NCBI GenBank assembly: GCA_004794785.1
Contig: SJOL01007707.1
Coordinates: 994,000 to 1,057,999, forward strand
Source of the DNA: Opisthorchis felineus
Lineage: Eukaryota; Platyhelminthes; Trematoda; Opisthorchiida; Opisthorchiidae
Length of the DNA stretch: 64,000 nucleotides
Direction of reading: 5' to 3'
Below the pieces are notes generated by a model, which saw only the letters and a list, made by a program, of their open reading frames with translations, had not been told where the DNA came from and made no database searches. This document shows, in pieces, positions 33,853-44,790 of this stretch. The position numbers were made by a program, and so were the translations under genes. Numbering within the stretch: position 1 is the first letter of the stretch; the number at the start of each line of letters is the position of its first letter.

Positions 33853-35828
33853 CTGGAACTGTAATCTCTTCCCTGCTTGCACAACATATTTAATCAAAAT
33901 TCTGGTGACAGGAAGTAAAACATGAAAATTCGACAACTAATATGAAATGTCTGTCTGGTTCAAAAGTATTAAATAGACTGAATTGAGCACTGACAGATAT
34001 GTCGTCGTTGGAACTGTAGTTCCACTTTGGAACACTGTACCAGGTTTTACTAAATGTTCTTATACACACCCGTGCAACTGTGTACACAAATTAACTCACT
34101 CAGATGTATAGATAATCCAGATGAAGCGGATAGAATTTCACAAATGAGCAGCAAATGTCAGGTTAATATGGGCATCGATTAGTGCACCACTTCAAGGAAA
34201 TGATCAGTATCTATTCTTGGAAATAAAACATTAACAGATTAACGCAATATGTACATATAAATTCATGCTCTCGTCAGTGGTTAGTGACTAAATCAAGAAG
34301 TCTGTTTGATGTAGGAAAATAGAATTTGTTCATACACTGGTAAGAAACTGTTCGCAGTATGAAGACACAAGGAACTCGTTATTGGGCAGAAAAGTCAGAC
34401 AAAATCCACTTTGTGTATTATGAGAAAGAACCTAGGTGAATCTGGCTTCTTCTGCCACTGGTCAATTTTCATCCAATTTTTTTCGCAAGCTGCTTCATTC
34501 ATCATCTAAAATGTCTGTCTGGTTCACCATGGCTGCTAGAAAAACAGCAAATATTGAACGTGGTTGTCTTACTGCTATAGAATCACATCAACTCATGTGA
34601 AGAAAACCCTGATTTGTTAAGTGGCTAAAAAGGGAATGGGAGGATCTTTGGTGACACGCATGCTACCCCCGATGACAGTCTACAACCACAGCAGGAGCTT
34701 GCTCCAAGGTAGTCCTAAACAGCCCTTGATGTTTGTAGAATAACCTTATTCGTTTCGCCAGAGTACCGAAAAACATCCACTGCAAGTTTTCTCCTAAGTG
34801 GACGTCGGGCCGCATTCAAATCATTTTTTATTTGGATGAAACCATAAATGGCGTACAGTTTGGGGATAGTGCACCTGCCAGTCCACGTGTTTTGTTGTAA
34901 GAGTATGTTACAAGACGTGTAGATGTTTTTGTACTTTGCAGTACTCTCGGTGATGAATTATTAATTATGCGCGGCTTCCTACACGCGTATCACCTGTCAG
35001 ATAGTGCTGAAAGGCCAAAGCTGAAGGTGTACCAGGAATCATGCGACATGGCAAGTTATGACTATTCAGACTGTCTGTTTTGCTGTCATGAAAGCCGAAA
35101 TCAAAACCTGGGTCCGTTATTGGTAGAATTTTTCATGACTATGGTTAGCAAATTGAAGCAATTCACTTTTATCACCATGGGCTAGCCAGTCGTCTGCACG
35201 TGGATAAGTGGCTATGAACTTGGGTGCACAAAGGGATCACTACTAATCCGGTAATTCCAGTTCCAGATAAGAACTATTATTCAGAATAGAGTGAGAGTTT
35301 CATTGCATTGATTCTCCCTGATGTTAAAATTTCAGCGCATCTGCTTTCGGTAATGTGTGATTCGTAGAAACGACGAATTGCACAGTGGAATAAAAAAGGA
35401 TCCCAGTCGGTAGGCCTTTTTTTGATTCAATCTTTGAAAACTGAATCTGATCCGTTTATGTGAAATAATTTGCGCAGCATGGTTCCAAAAGGGTGTTCTT
35501 GAATAATTTTCCAAAAGCGATAAATTGTCGAGTAGCTAATGCGTAGACACGAGCACGTACACGCTATTTTTGCATGAGTAGACACCCCGAGCGTGCAGCT
35601 GTATAACGCTAACCATGAGTTCAACTTTTCTTCTGTGCAAATGACTGAACCACCGGTTTTAGTCCAAATGTCTTGACCTCAGCAACCTGTCTAGACTATG
35701 TGGATGAATACACATGTTAAGTAACTTATGACAACTAAACTACAGCCAGTTTGCGTGATATCCTGCATTTAATTTCGCTCCAAGAATTTGCTTTAACACT
35801 CTCCTCACAATGTACCACCCTCTTGTCA
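33853..35828. other. no recognisable gene
   Basis: Short frames only (for example 34967-35185, plus). Probably intron or intergenic. Confidence 0.45.
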
Positions 35829-35852
35829 GAAACATTCAACCTACACGCGAAG

Positions 35853-36140
35853 ATGCGCTGGATACTTGTCTTCACAACACTCTTCATAGCATACAGAAGC
35901 AGAGCCTACGTGAAAATGGATTATCCCGACTACTGTTTTTACGATGCAATGCGGTTTGACGAAGACACCGGATTCTACATTTTCCTCAACCCTGTCAAAC
36001 GGAACAGGTATAATATTACGGAAAGCCAGCTTTTGTCCACCAATGTGATGCGCTTGGACTTCGGATTCGTGTGTAGCGTGGTGTTGCATGGCACGCGTGA
36101 TCCCATGAGACCTTGGGTTCTATGCTGTAAGATGTACTAA
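35853..36140 (+). CDS. small secreted tyrosine-rich protein or its first exon
   Basis: ATG at 35853 (context CGAAG-ATG-C) opens 95 codons. Residues 1-18 form a signal peptide: MRW, a hydrophobic core ILVFTTLFIAY, then RSRA. The mature part is rich in Tyr and Phe near its start (DYPDYCFYDAMRFDEDTGFY), carries one N-glycosylation site (NIT), and has Cys in the first block, in FVCSVV and in a terminal LCCK. A donor TATGCT/gtaaga at 36126 suggests it may be exon 1 of a longer secreted protein. Secreted, tyrosine-rich proteins in flukes include eggshell precursors, but that link is only a guess. The minus strand is also open here. Confidence 0.4.
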   Translation: MRWILVFTTLFIAYRSRAYVKMDYPDYCFYDAMRFDEDTGFYIFLNPVKRNRYNITESQLLSTNVMRLDFGFVCSVVLHGTRDPMRPWVLCCKMY

Positions 36141-37687
36141 TTCGATCAGGCTAATCTATATGAGGCAGTAATGATTGCCGATGTACACATAATACGACGA
36201 CTATGGTGCAGCCACATCAGATTTATCTTCTCACTCATCGAAATCTTCTTTGCGAGTCCGTTAAGCCAACCGGTGGGAAAAAGGGTGTGAATGGATATGA
36301 AACAGAAGTTTAAAAGCAAACAAAAACAAAACATCGGAAACTGCCCCAAAATCGATCAACGAGTGTGCTATTTTGTGTCACTGGTTTCGACGGTAGTCGA
36401 AGGAGTATCCCTGGCAAAACTCGGTAGGGCTTACTGCACACCAAAGCTGTGTATGCCGGGGCACAGTACACAAATGCGCGGCTCATGATAAAAGGCCCGA
36501 TGGTATTGACTTTGTTATAACTGGATACAACAGGCACTCAATAAACACAAATATCTCGCCTTAGAAGAGATATCTCCAACTTGGAGTGACTGGCCACCCA
36601 AAACAAGCTTTGCACCCATTCATATGATTACAGTAAAGAGGCATTCTTTCCAAGGAGGTTCGTCAGATAGACGGAGGACTGCGTGAGGACAACAGCGCCA
36701 CCTGCTTTAATGAAGCTCGATGATAGATATTTGTCAGCCTTCCTAGCTTTATTCTACCATCGGATCATTGTCCAACATGTCAGCTAACGGCTAAGGAGCA
36801 CGTCGATTGGGTGAGTTTCTACCTCGCTGAAACATAAGTAGCAACCCAACAGAACTACAATATTTTTATTCGATAAACTGACAGTTCTAGTAGGATGCTG
36901 TCAACAAATTCCACCTAATACTGAGCCACATAAATAAGTGAAGGGAACTTTCAGTTACTTAGTAGTGATATAGTCTATCACAAGTATTTAAGGCGACGGG
37001 TCCGGAGATAAAACGAACATATACATGACAGTGAGACATATTTCGAAAAAGACCCATCGTTTCCACCAATCCTTGGAATCCGGTACATCCGGTCCCTTTA
37101 GACGCCAAAAAACGAAATTCGTATGAAGAAAAAGGTCACTGTGTGGTAGTTGGAATCTGTCTAGATGCAACGTAAGGGTCAGAGCTCGAGGTGACTCCAT
37201 CAAATGAACCAAAAAATACACTTAGATTGCTAGAGTATCGAGCCGATTGGTATAGGAAGCGATCTTTATGAAAACGAGGAAGATGATGAAGAACATCAAA
37301 AGCGAAAGATTCAGTTGGGCCTCCTTGCGGGCATCAGTTTAATTCACAAATCAGTGTGTTTCACGAAACAGGGGCAATTTAGTTTTCAAGTGCAACCCAA
37401 TGTTGACGGAAACAAGGAGACTACGCCAACCTGATGGGCCTCAAGATGGGTGAAATTGTTCGTGAACCGTCAAAAAGTTTTCAGCAGTCTGACCTGTATC
37501 GTGTCTCGTCAAGACAACATACAACCTGACACACATTTGCTAGGGCATAGTGTAAATCCCAGGTGACATATGAGGAGAAGAATTGTCTGTAACTGAAAAA
37601 AATATTGACATATCACACTTTTGCCGGCGCGGTTAAAATAGGCTAAAATGTGGGTAAACGGCGATTGAAGTAGAAGAGATTACTTAC
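36141..37687. other. no recognisable gene
   Basis: An AATAAA at 36540-36545 (+) could serve the secreted frame to the left, though it is 400 nt from the stop. A 75-codon minus frame (36310-36537) has no motif. Confidence 0.4.
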
Positions 37688-37782
37688 GCATAGAACAGCC
37701 GATACAAAACAGCTAGGAGAATGAACTCCATGATTTGCAACATATTGCCACGTCGTAAACGAGCCTCTAATTTCATGTTCGA
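37688..37782 (-). CDS. candidate internal exon with hydrophobic segment
   Basis: Minus strand: acceptor AGAAGCTTCTATCCTACAG and donor TTCTATGC/gtaagt, both near consensus, bound 95 bp with 31 open codons. The peptide is basic at first (KLEARLRRGNML) and then hydrophobic (EFILLAVLYRLFY), resembling a positive-inside membrane segment or a buried helix. It is the rightmost member of the minus-strand cluster, but no phase-matched neighbour was found. Family unknown. Confidence 0.4.
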
Positions 37783-40700
37783 CTGTAGGATAGAAGCTTC
37801 TCTTTTTCGTACACCTGTGTATCCAAATCTATTTCACCTGAAGAAATGTTTTCTTCGATTCATTGTGGTCATCGTTAACAGTAGGCCACTGATGAATTCT
37901 GGCGCTCAGCCGCCATACAACAGTGAGGAAAAACACCGTAATTAGAAGTAAGGATTGGACAGAGAGAACATTTGTTTTTCAAAACTCTTTGCAATATTAA
38001 GGAAGATAAGCATGTAAAGGGTGCTGAAAACCGTTAAACACTTCTGTGCAACTTCTAGGGAGTGAACCAGTCCCCTTTGCTTAACTTAAATGACACAAGC
38101 CTAAGGTCTAACGACATGCCCTGGATTATTTGCCCAGCTGGAAGGGGATAGTACTCTCTCTGATGGGCTTGGTGGCATACCACGTATCTTGGAGTTCTCA
38201 TTCCTGTGCACCGAGAGTAGTGTGGACCACGGCCAAAAAGACTGAGGATCTCTCAGTCTCCAGTTTGAATGAAGCTGCTTTCGTTTCGCGTTGCCGAGTC
38301 TTGGTCCGCCACTGGAAAAAGTTTCGCCATCAAGGACCATTGTTGATGAAAAGACGATTTCATTGGCAGGCGGCGTTTGGGTATTTATAAGCCACTTCAA
38401 AGCAATCGAGTTTATTTGCTGATTAAGGACAAGCTGGAGTCAGCTTACTCTCGCCATGTTACAGAACTGCCAATAATCAAATGTTCGGGGACTTCTGGGA
38501 CATTTGGGTCGAACGAGCCAAGTTTTGCAACCACAGTGAAATGCTCTTACGTTCGTAGCGTATACGCACAATTCAGCCTTAGTTTAATGCGCATTTGCTT
38601 CTATAAACTCTGCAAGCCGGCGAAAATTGCTCACGCTTTGATGCTGTGTGGATCTAGTTCATCTACTACGGTATAATCAAGGCTTTTGCAGCCTCCAAGA
38701 TGAGCAAACCGATCAAAAGGAAACAAAAAGCAAGCATTTTTACTTTAAAGACGCAAAACGCATGTCGATACAGAAGACCAGTTGCGATATTCCTTGTAGA
38801 CGACCTCCAGGCAAAGAAAAGAGATCGTTCGCACTGTTTTTGTCCAGTTTGATTTTTAGATTTATTTTCCGTTTAACTAGGCATTCTATACTGAAATCAG
38901 TGACAGTCGATGGCGAATCTCACTGGACACTGGAAAACTTTTTAACAGTTCACTGTGAACTCATGTACAAACTTAAAGTATAATAACGTAGTCCACAGAC
39001 ATGGCTCCCTATCCACGTAGGATGGTTTATCTATCTATAGAACCCATTAAAATTCACAAACCGGAGTGACTGTTGGTCGGCGGTATGTGTGGAGCTTCCT
39101 AAGTATTTTGTTTAGTGTGAAGATGTGATCAGATCATACACATGGCCTCATCAGAATTCTGCTTGATGCCCTCCGACTTGCTATCCAAAAACCGAAGTAA
39201 GGTATAGTAGTGCTATTCATATCTGTACTTGGCGGGAACCGTCATTCTGAGTCTCTTTTAATGAAGATAAGGCAGTGGACGTTTCGGGTCCATTTCAATT
39301 CGAAACTGTATCTTCATAATCATACGGCTATCCAGCACAGACGTTCGAGCCATTTGGACAGGGACGATCCCATTTTCGAAATCTTTGTTTGTTTTTTCTA
39401 TCAAACGTATTTAAGTACAACTTATTCTAGGTCCCCCGGTTAACTTTCAAAAAAAACCAGTAGCTGATTTTTTACTACAAGCTCTACTGGCTTCCGTGAA
39501 ATCCTAAAAAAAAATTCAATCGTGGGAATCTAAGAGGAGCATAAGCAAGTAATCATTTTCACTAACTTCACATATGTTCGCAACCCAAATACACAACGGC
39601 CAAGGTGAATATTACTATATAATCTTAAGCTCTTCAGTCAACATCCATTCTACGCTTTAGCATGTGGAACTCACGAGAGTTTTAGTTCGACCAACTGAGG
39701 TCAGTTTAAAAAAACAGCGAAATTACTTTCATTGTACAAAAGAGTAAAAGAATGTGGATGCGGATTTGGAATAGAGTCACGTCATTTGCCTTGTGCACTG
39801 TTGGTTATGCTGTCCGCAGTCCGGATGATGCCATCTTCTATCTGCGTTTCCGTTTTCAAACAAAGCAACCACAGAAGATAATCCAATGGCGCATTCTCCA
39901 AAGCAATAAATTTGCACCAACATCATATTTGCACAACTTTCCTGCACCACAAAGGTCTATCACTGGTGTATTCGTGGAACCGGGATGGAACTTAAACAAA
40001 AGTGTGTCCCTTGTTGATCAGAGTGGCATCTAGAGTCAGAGGATCAGTAAACGTTGTTGAACTCAGCATCTGAAACAATTTATGGGTGAAATGCAACGGA
40101 CCTTTGGCAGCTGGTTCAGGATGGGTTTACCAGGGACACACGTAGCACGGAATTTATTGGGAAGCATAACTTGACCAAGAACATGAACTATGGAAGAAAG
40201 AAAACGGATTGTTAAATTTTCGGAAAAATTCGCCAAAAGTGCCACATCCAGTTTTGCAGTTTTATTTCGACTACCTTACACACAACCATGTTTTCATTTG
40301 CTTGAGTCAGACACAGCTGATCTCTGCTTGAAGGCTATAGGCCATCACAGAAATACACAAATCGATGACTGTTTGTGCTGGCTTGCTCAGTATGTCAATG
40401 AATAGACGGCCCACGACTTCTCTGCTTCCTGGAATCTTCCTAATAGGCCCCGATCAGCTCCCCACTCTAAATGCACCATGGGATGCCATACTGACAAACC
40501 TATCATCGAAAAGGCCTGTCAACGTGCACAGTATATGAGAGAAAAGGTACATGTGGGGCTGGACTCGGACTTTCCGTTCGCTCTACTGGTGCTCTAACAG
40601 TGAAAGGAGGAAAAGCCTTCGCTGCAAAGTCATTTATTAGCAAACGCCAACTAAGCAGTTACAAGCTATCGGACAAGCAAGTAAACGTCTCATATGCACA

Positions 40701-43660
40701 TAGTTTTTAACAACTGGAAATTCTCACGCATCTTCTCGAACTTTCATAGAGATTCACTGACTAATACACAATTGTAAACGAACACTGCAAAGCAGTCCCA
40801 CAAATTTCGTAATAAACTTCAGCTTCCATTAGACGCGGGGCGGAGCTTCGACACGACCACAGACTACTCGCATGCCTCACCAGTAGTAGACGCCATTACA
40901 CTAGTAGGGCTACCAAGGACAGTTCCCCATATCGCACCTACAAACTTGAAACTCACTTGTGATTGGCACAGTATTTATTTAATGAGCCATCAGCCAAAGA
41001 TTGGGTGCACTCGCGTGCTACCTACTTCAACCTAGAAGCTGACAGCACCAAGATACATTTAGGGATTTTATATAAGTTGATATAGACGTTCATCTGAATA
41101 GTAACTTCTAGTGACTTGTGAAAAACTCTCCGATACCATTAAATGTCTCCAATGTTGTGGTTAAACACATGTGGATTTTGAGCGCGTGAATGTAATTGAA
41201 GGTACAGTCCTTCGTCTAACACGACCACAACCCGGTGTATGGTTTCCTAAAAGTGAAGCTCTCCTCCCTTCAAATTATGACTATCATTCAGATGGGTCCG
41301 AATTCGTTTGTTCACTTGAAGTCAATATGGAGCGTACGTCTATTGCCAATCAGTGGTTCAGAATACGGAGTCTGGTCACAACGCATTGAACCACAATGTT
41401 TTTCACCAAAAATACAGGGCGACCAAAATGGAACATTCCAGCACCAAAAACACGGGACGCTAGTCCTTATAAAACACAGCATGGAGTAGTCTAGCGTGAT
41501 GTGAATGGGTTGGAGACCACTGCACTAATGGCGTGTGGGTAAAAACTCACAGTCAGCCCTCAACGTGTAATGTTGACGCTATTCAGTTCAGATTGTAGAG
41601 GACGAACACTGCAGTACAACTCAACAACTAACAAATTCGGTCTTCGAACCAACTTTCAGTCTGTCTGAGACTATACATAGTGTATTCGATACTTTCGACG
41701 CTAATCACTTGATGTATGAACGGTTAGAACGCCCCCCACAGCAAACTCCCCATATTTTTACGTTTTATTTAGCATTTACAGTGCTCTCACTATCCGCGGT
41801 CTCTTCCTCTGGTGATCGTTTGATAAATCGGTGCTTCTGAGCATAACAGCTGTGAATATTCATCTTGTTTTTCGTCTTTATTTTGATTATCTCTCTACTC
41901 GTAAAAGAGAGGAAGTAGTGTGTTTGGTAACGCGACACTTTGGTTGATGCGTCTTCCACAGAATTTCTTCGCCCGCTTCAGGAGCTCAGAGATAAATATA
42001 CTGTTTCAGTTTGCTAGCTTTACTAGCTAGGAGAGCTTCTTCTAGCTGAAAGATAAAAGCAGTTTACCAAATGCAGCCAAACAGATGGTCACCGCTGACA
42101 GATAGGAGAGAACTATGTCAAGTGTTTCGAACAAGAATGACCACGTGATCCGCCTGTTTAATGCACAAACTAAGGTTATTTTTAATTGAGATTTCGTTGT
42201 GTAAGTGAAGCCAGTCCATGCTAAAAAGCTAAAAAGCACTATATAGAAGTTTCATCCTTATTGGAAATCATCAACAGCGAGCACCTCACGAAACTCCAGG
42301 TAGTTTGGAACCCACGAACTCCTAGTTAGTAGTCTGAACACTTAACATTTCGGTAAAGAGCGTCTGATCAGCAGTATGGCTGGCTGGACAGGAAATTGGG
42401 CAACTCATCCTTTAATCATGGAATCCACATTACGTGTTGATTGGCTGTCCTAGTGACGACTTTTCAGATGGAGGTTATACTCATCGTGTGAATTATTACT
42501 CCGGTGATTTACTTACATACTGTCGGTCAGCTGGTTATTTTGTCATATTTTGTTGCCACAAAGGGTGGTACTCTGTTAAATACACCACACTTGATTAATT
42601 CACTTTTGTAACTGAGACGACCGCAACCCCAATGAGAGACAACAAGCCGTAGGATATTTTCAAAACCTATGGATCAAGTTCACCGACAACTTAAATCTTC
42701 ACCCCGATCCGGTAAAAAGATAACCTGAACAACACAGATGTAACGACTGAAGTCGCGCTGATATATTGCCAGAGTTGAGTCACCGGATCATGTGAAATCA
42801 GCCACCAGTTTGACATGTACTACTTCTCATATATACAGTGTGCTTGAACTTCTCATTTCATTGGCTAGCTTCTTTATGTGACATCTAGTGACACAATAGA
42901 CAGTGGAGACTTGAGTGTGATCTATCAGGGAAACGTCAAGAAGAAAAGAAAGCTTATATTTTGCTACTCATGCACAGAACAAGGCGGCATGAAAAGTGCT
43001 CCATGTGGTATTGCTGAGTAGCGGATGAGATTTGTGAATAAAAGTGGCTGGTTTTGCTCGACTAAAGGAAAAGCTGAATTGGTTTTGCTCGCCCTACCTG
43101 AGTGAAGAAAAACAAGACAGTAGAAAAATGAGCGCATGCGTCATACTTCGTGACTTTCTCTGTCAATTTACCTCTTCCGCGAAGATCTACAAAGTTCTGT
43201 GCTACTTAGAAAACAGGATTTCCTGAGCTAGCCTTCAGAAATTTATCGTATTTCGCGCTCACTATACCTTCCAATCCCGAATCCAGAGTCTCTGATAGTA
43301 TGTGCCACTTTGTTTGGTGTTGATTATACTTTTCTTCATGTTTTATCTTTGTGGATAGTATGGTCTAACCGTGCGTGATATGCAGACGATAAGCTTGCAA
43401 CCTGTGAGTCGGTCAAAACAAACCCTCTGGTTATGCCTCTCTGATTAGCCGATACTGTTTCTTCAAGCATTGCCTCGTGAGTTTTCTGTGCTCCGTATCC
43501 TGGAAGATGGTAAACACACACCATTCATTAGTCAACCGACCACTTGTGAAAACTAACTGTTGTTCAGGTTACCCGGACTGCAGAGGGAGTTAAGGGAGCG
43601 CAGATGAAATATGGATACAACATCTACCAAGTCCGCAAACGCATATAACTAATCATCTAT
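37783..43660. other. no confident gene
   Basis: Several plus frames of 70-110 codons (38377-38676, 38648-38983, 39752-40033, 40190-40405, 41171-41389) lack motifs. A minus donor CACAA/gtgagt near 40951 follows an open Cys-containing stretch with only a weak acceptor. Retroelement debris is possible but not shown. Confidence 0.4.
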
Positions 43661-43760
43661 GCGACGTGGAGCAGCTTCCACGGTCGCTCAGTCGGTTGAG
43701 AACTCGCCCTGATAGGGGAAGGCCATGGGTTAAAGTCCCCTCCATGGGGTTCATTTTCGT
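43661..43760 (+). repeat. tRNA-Ile-like SINE head
   Basis: GTCGCTCAGTCGG (43683-43695) is a good box A with D-arm sequence, CCTGATAGG is an anticodon-arm-like segment, and GGGTTAAAGTCCC (43727-43739) is a near box B, with spacing as in a tRNA. The acceptor stem does not pair and box B has lost its C-R, so it reads as a tRNA-derived repeat rather than a working gene. Confidence 0.45.
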
Positions 43761-44571
43761 TTTCATTGTACGCACTTCGGTCCACGCTGAAGAGTTCCCA
43801 AATTCCGTCTCCCCTACTTTAATTGCAAATTGTTCAGCAGGTTTCAAGTTTTGACCATGCAACCTGACTGGGACGTTCTGACAAGCGAGCCAATCGATTC
43901 ACAAAACTGGGGTGCCAACCGATGGACTAAACGATCACATCACAGTGTGAACAACTGCGTCAGTTCAGAATGATAAGTCAGCTCTCTCCGGCATACGATA
44001 GTGAAGTAGTAGTAATACGCTCGCTTCGTGTCAGACGTGCACATGCAAGCTGTCGAACGACAGATAATCGTAGAAAGTGCTGCGCACGTCTAAGTAAGTT
44101 TCCAACGTTGGGATTAATACAAACTCCCAGCCTCAAGGTTGTAACAGCACCGATAAAAATGGCATCCATATCATGATTTCGTGGAACGTAAAATTTCAGC
44201 CTTAACTGCATCTCTGTTCTGCATGTGGTGCAAATCTACAGAGGATTCACATGAATTCATGATACCAACTATCGACTCGTCTTCAAGCGACTTCAAGCCA
44301 TAGTTTTTTGCTTTTGCCAGCCAAATGGTAACCCAAACTAGAGGCAATGAGAAGCAAACCAGTCTAATCTCCTACAGGCTTGGGCAGTGGCACCTCTCGG
44401 ACGACAGTGAGAACTGACTACCGCACACACACCTATCAGAACTTGTATAACAACCGCCTTCCCCTTCACTTTAGCCTTTTGCACAATATTAATATGTATT
44501 TCACTGATTCCTGGAGTGACCGAGCGGGCGAATAGTCGAGGTTATGTTCTGGTGTTTCGACAACCGGGGTT
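43761..44571. other. no recognisable gene
   Basis: Overlapping short frames on both strands at 43970-44211. CGTCTAA/gtaagt at about 44094 is an isolated donor-like site. Confidence 0.4.
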
Positions 44572-44790
44572 TCATCCAAATAAGCTACCGGCCTTGGCCT
44601 CATTAATCTGCTCGTATGCTGTATCAGAAAGAAAGACGCATAAAGACAATCTCAGCAAAACTTCACACAGCCTTTCATCTGTCTCTTCTGCCATGCCGGC
44701 TGGCACCATAGGCTGGCCGTTAATCTGCTTAACCGGATGTTTCAACAGCACGTAAGTTTCGTCGAATGAAATGACTCCAAGCCCATCCAC
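44572..44790 (-). CDS. candidate C-terminal exon, unknown protein
   Basis: Minus strand: an acceptor-like CTTTTGAACTAG precedes GTG GAT GGG, and the frame stays open for 72 codons to a TGA. Composition is clearly protein-like: DGLGVISFDETYVLLKHPV, then AGMAEETDERLCEVLLRLSL, ending KAGSLFG. The plus strand gives the usual Ser-rich shadow. No consensus donor is seen before the stop, so I read it as a terminal exon. No AATAAA was found close downstream. The family is unknown; a predicted ATG start is unlikely. Confidence 0.4.
   Translation of the reverse strand: MDGLGVISFDETYVLLKHPVKQINGQPMVPAGMAEETDERLCEVLLRLSLCVFLSDTAYEQINEAKAGSLFG

Noticed and set aside
44514..44577. tRNA-Ser-like TGACCGAGCGGGCGAATAG with GGGGTTTCATCC
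   Set aside because: Arms do not pair, box B is poor, and the right part is overlapped by a protein-like minus-strand exon.
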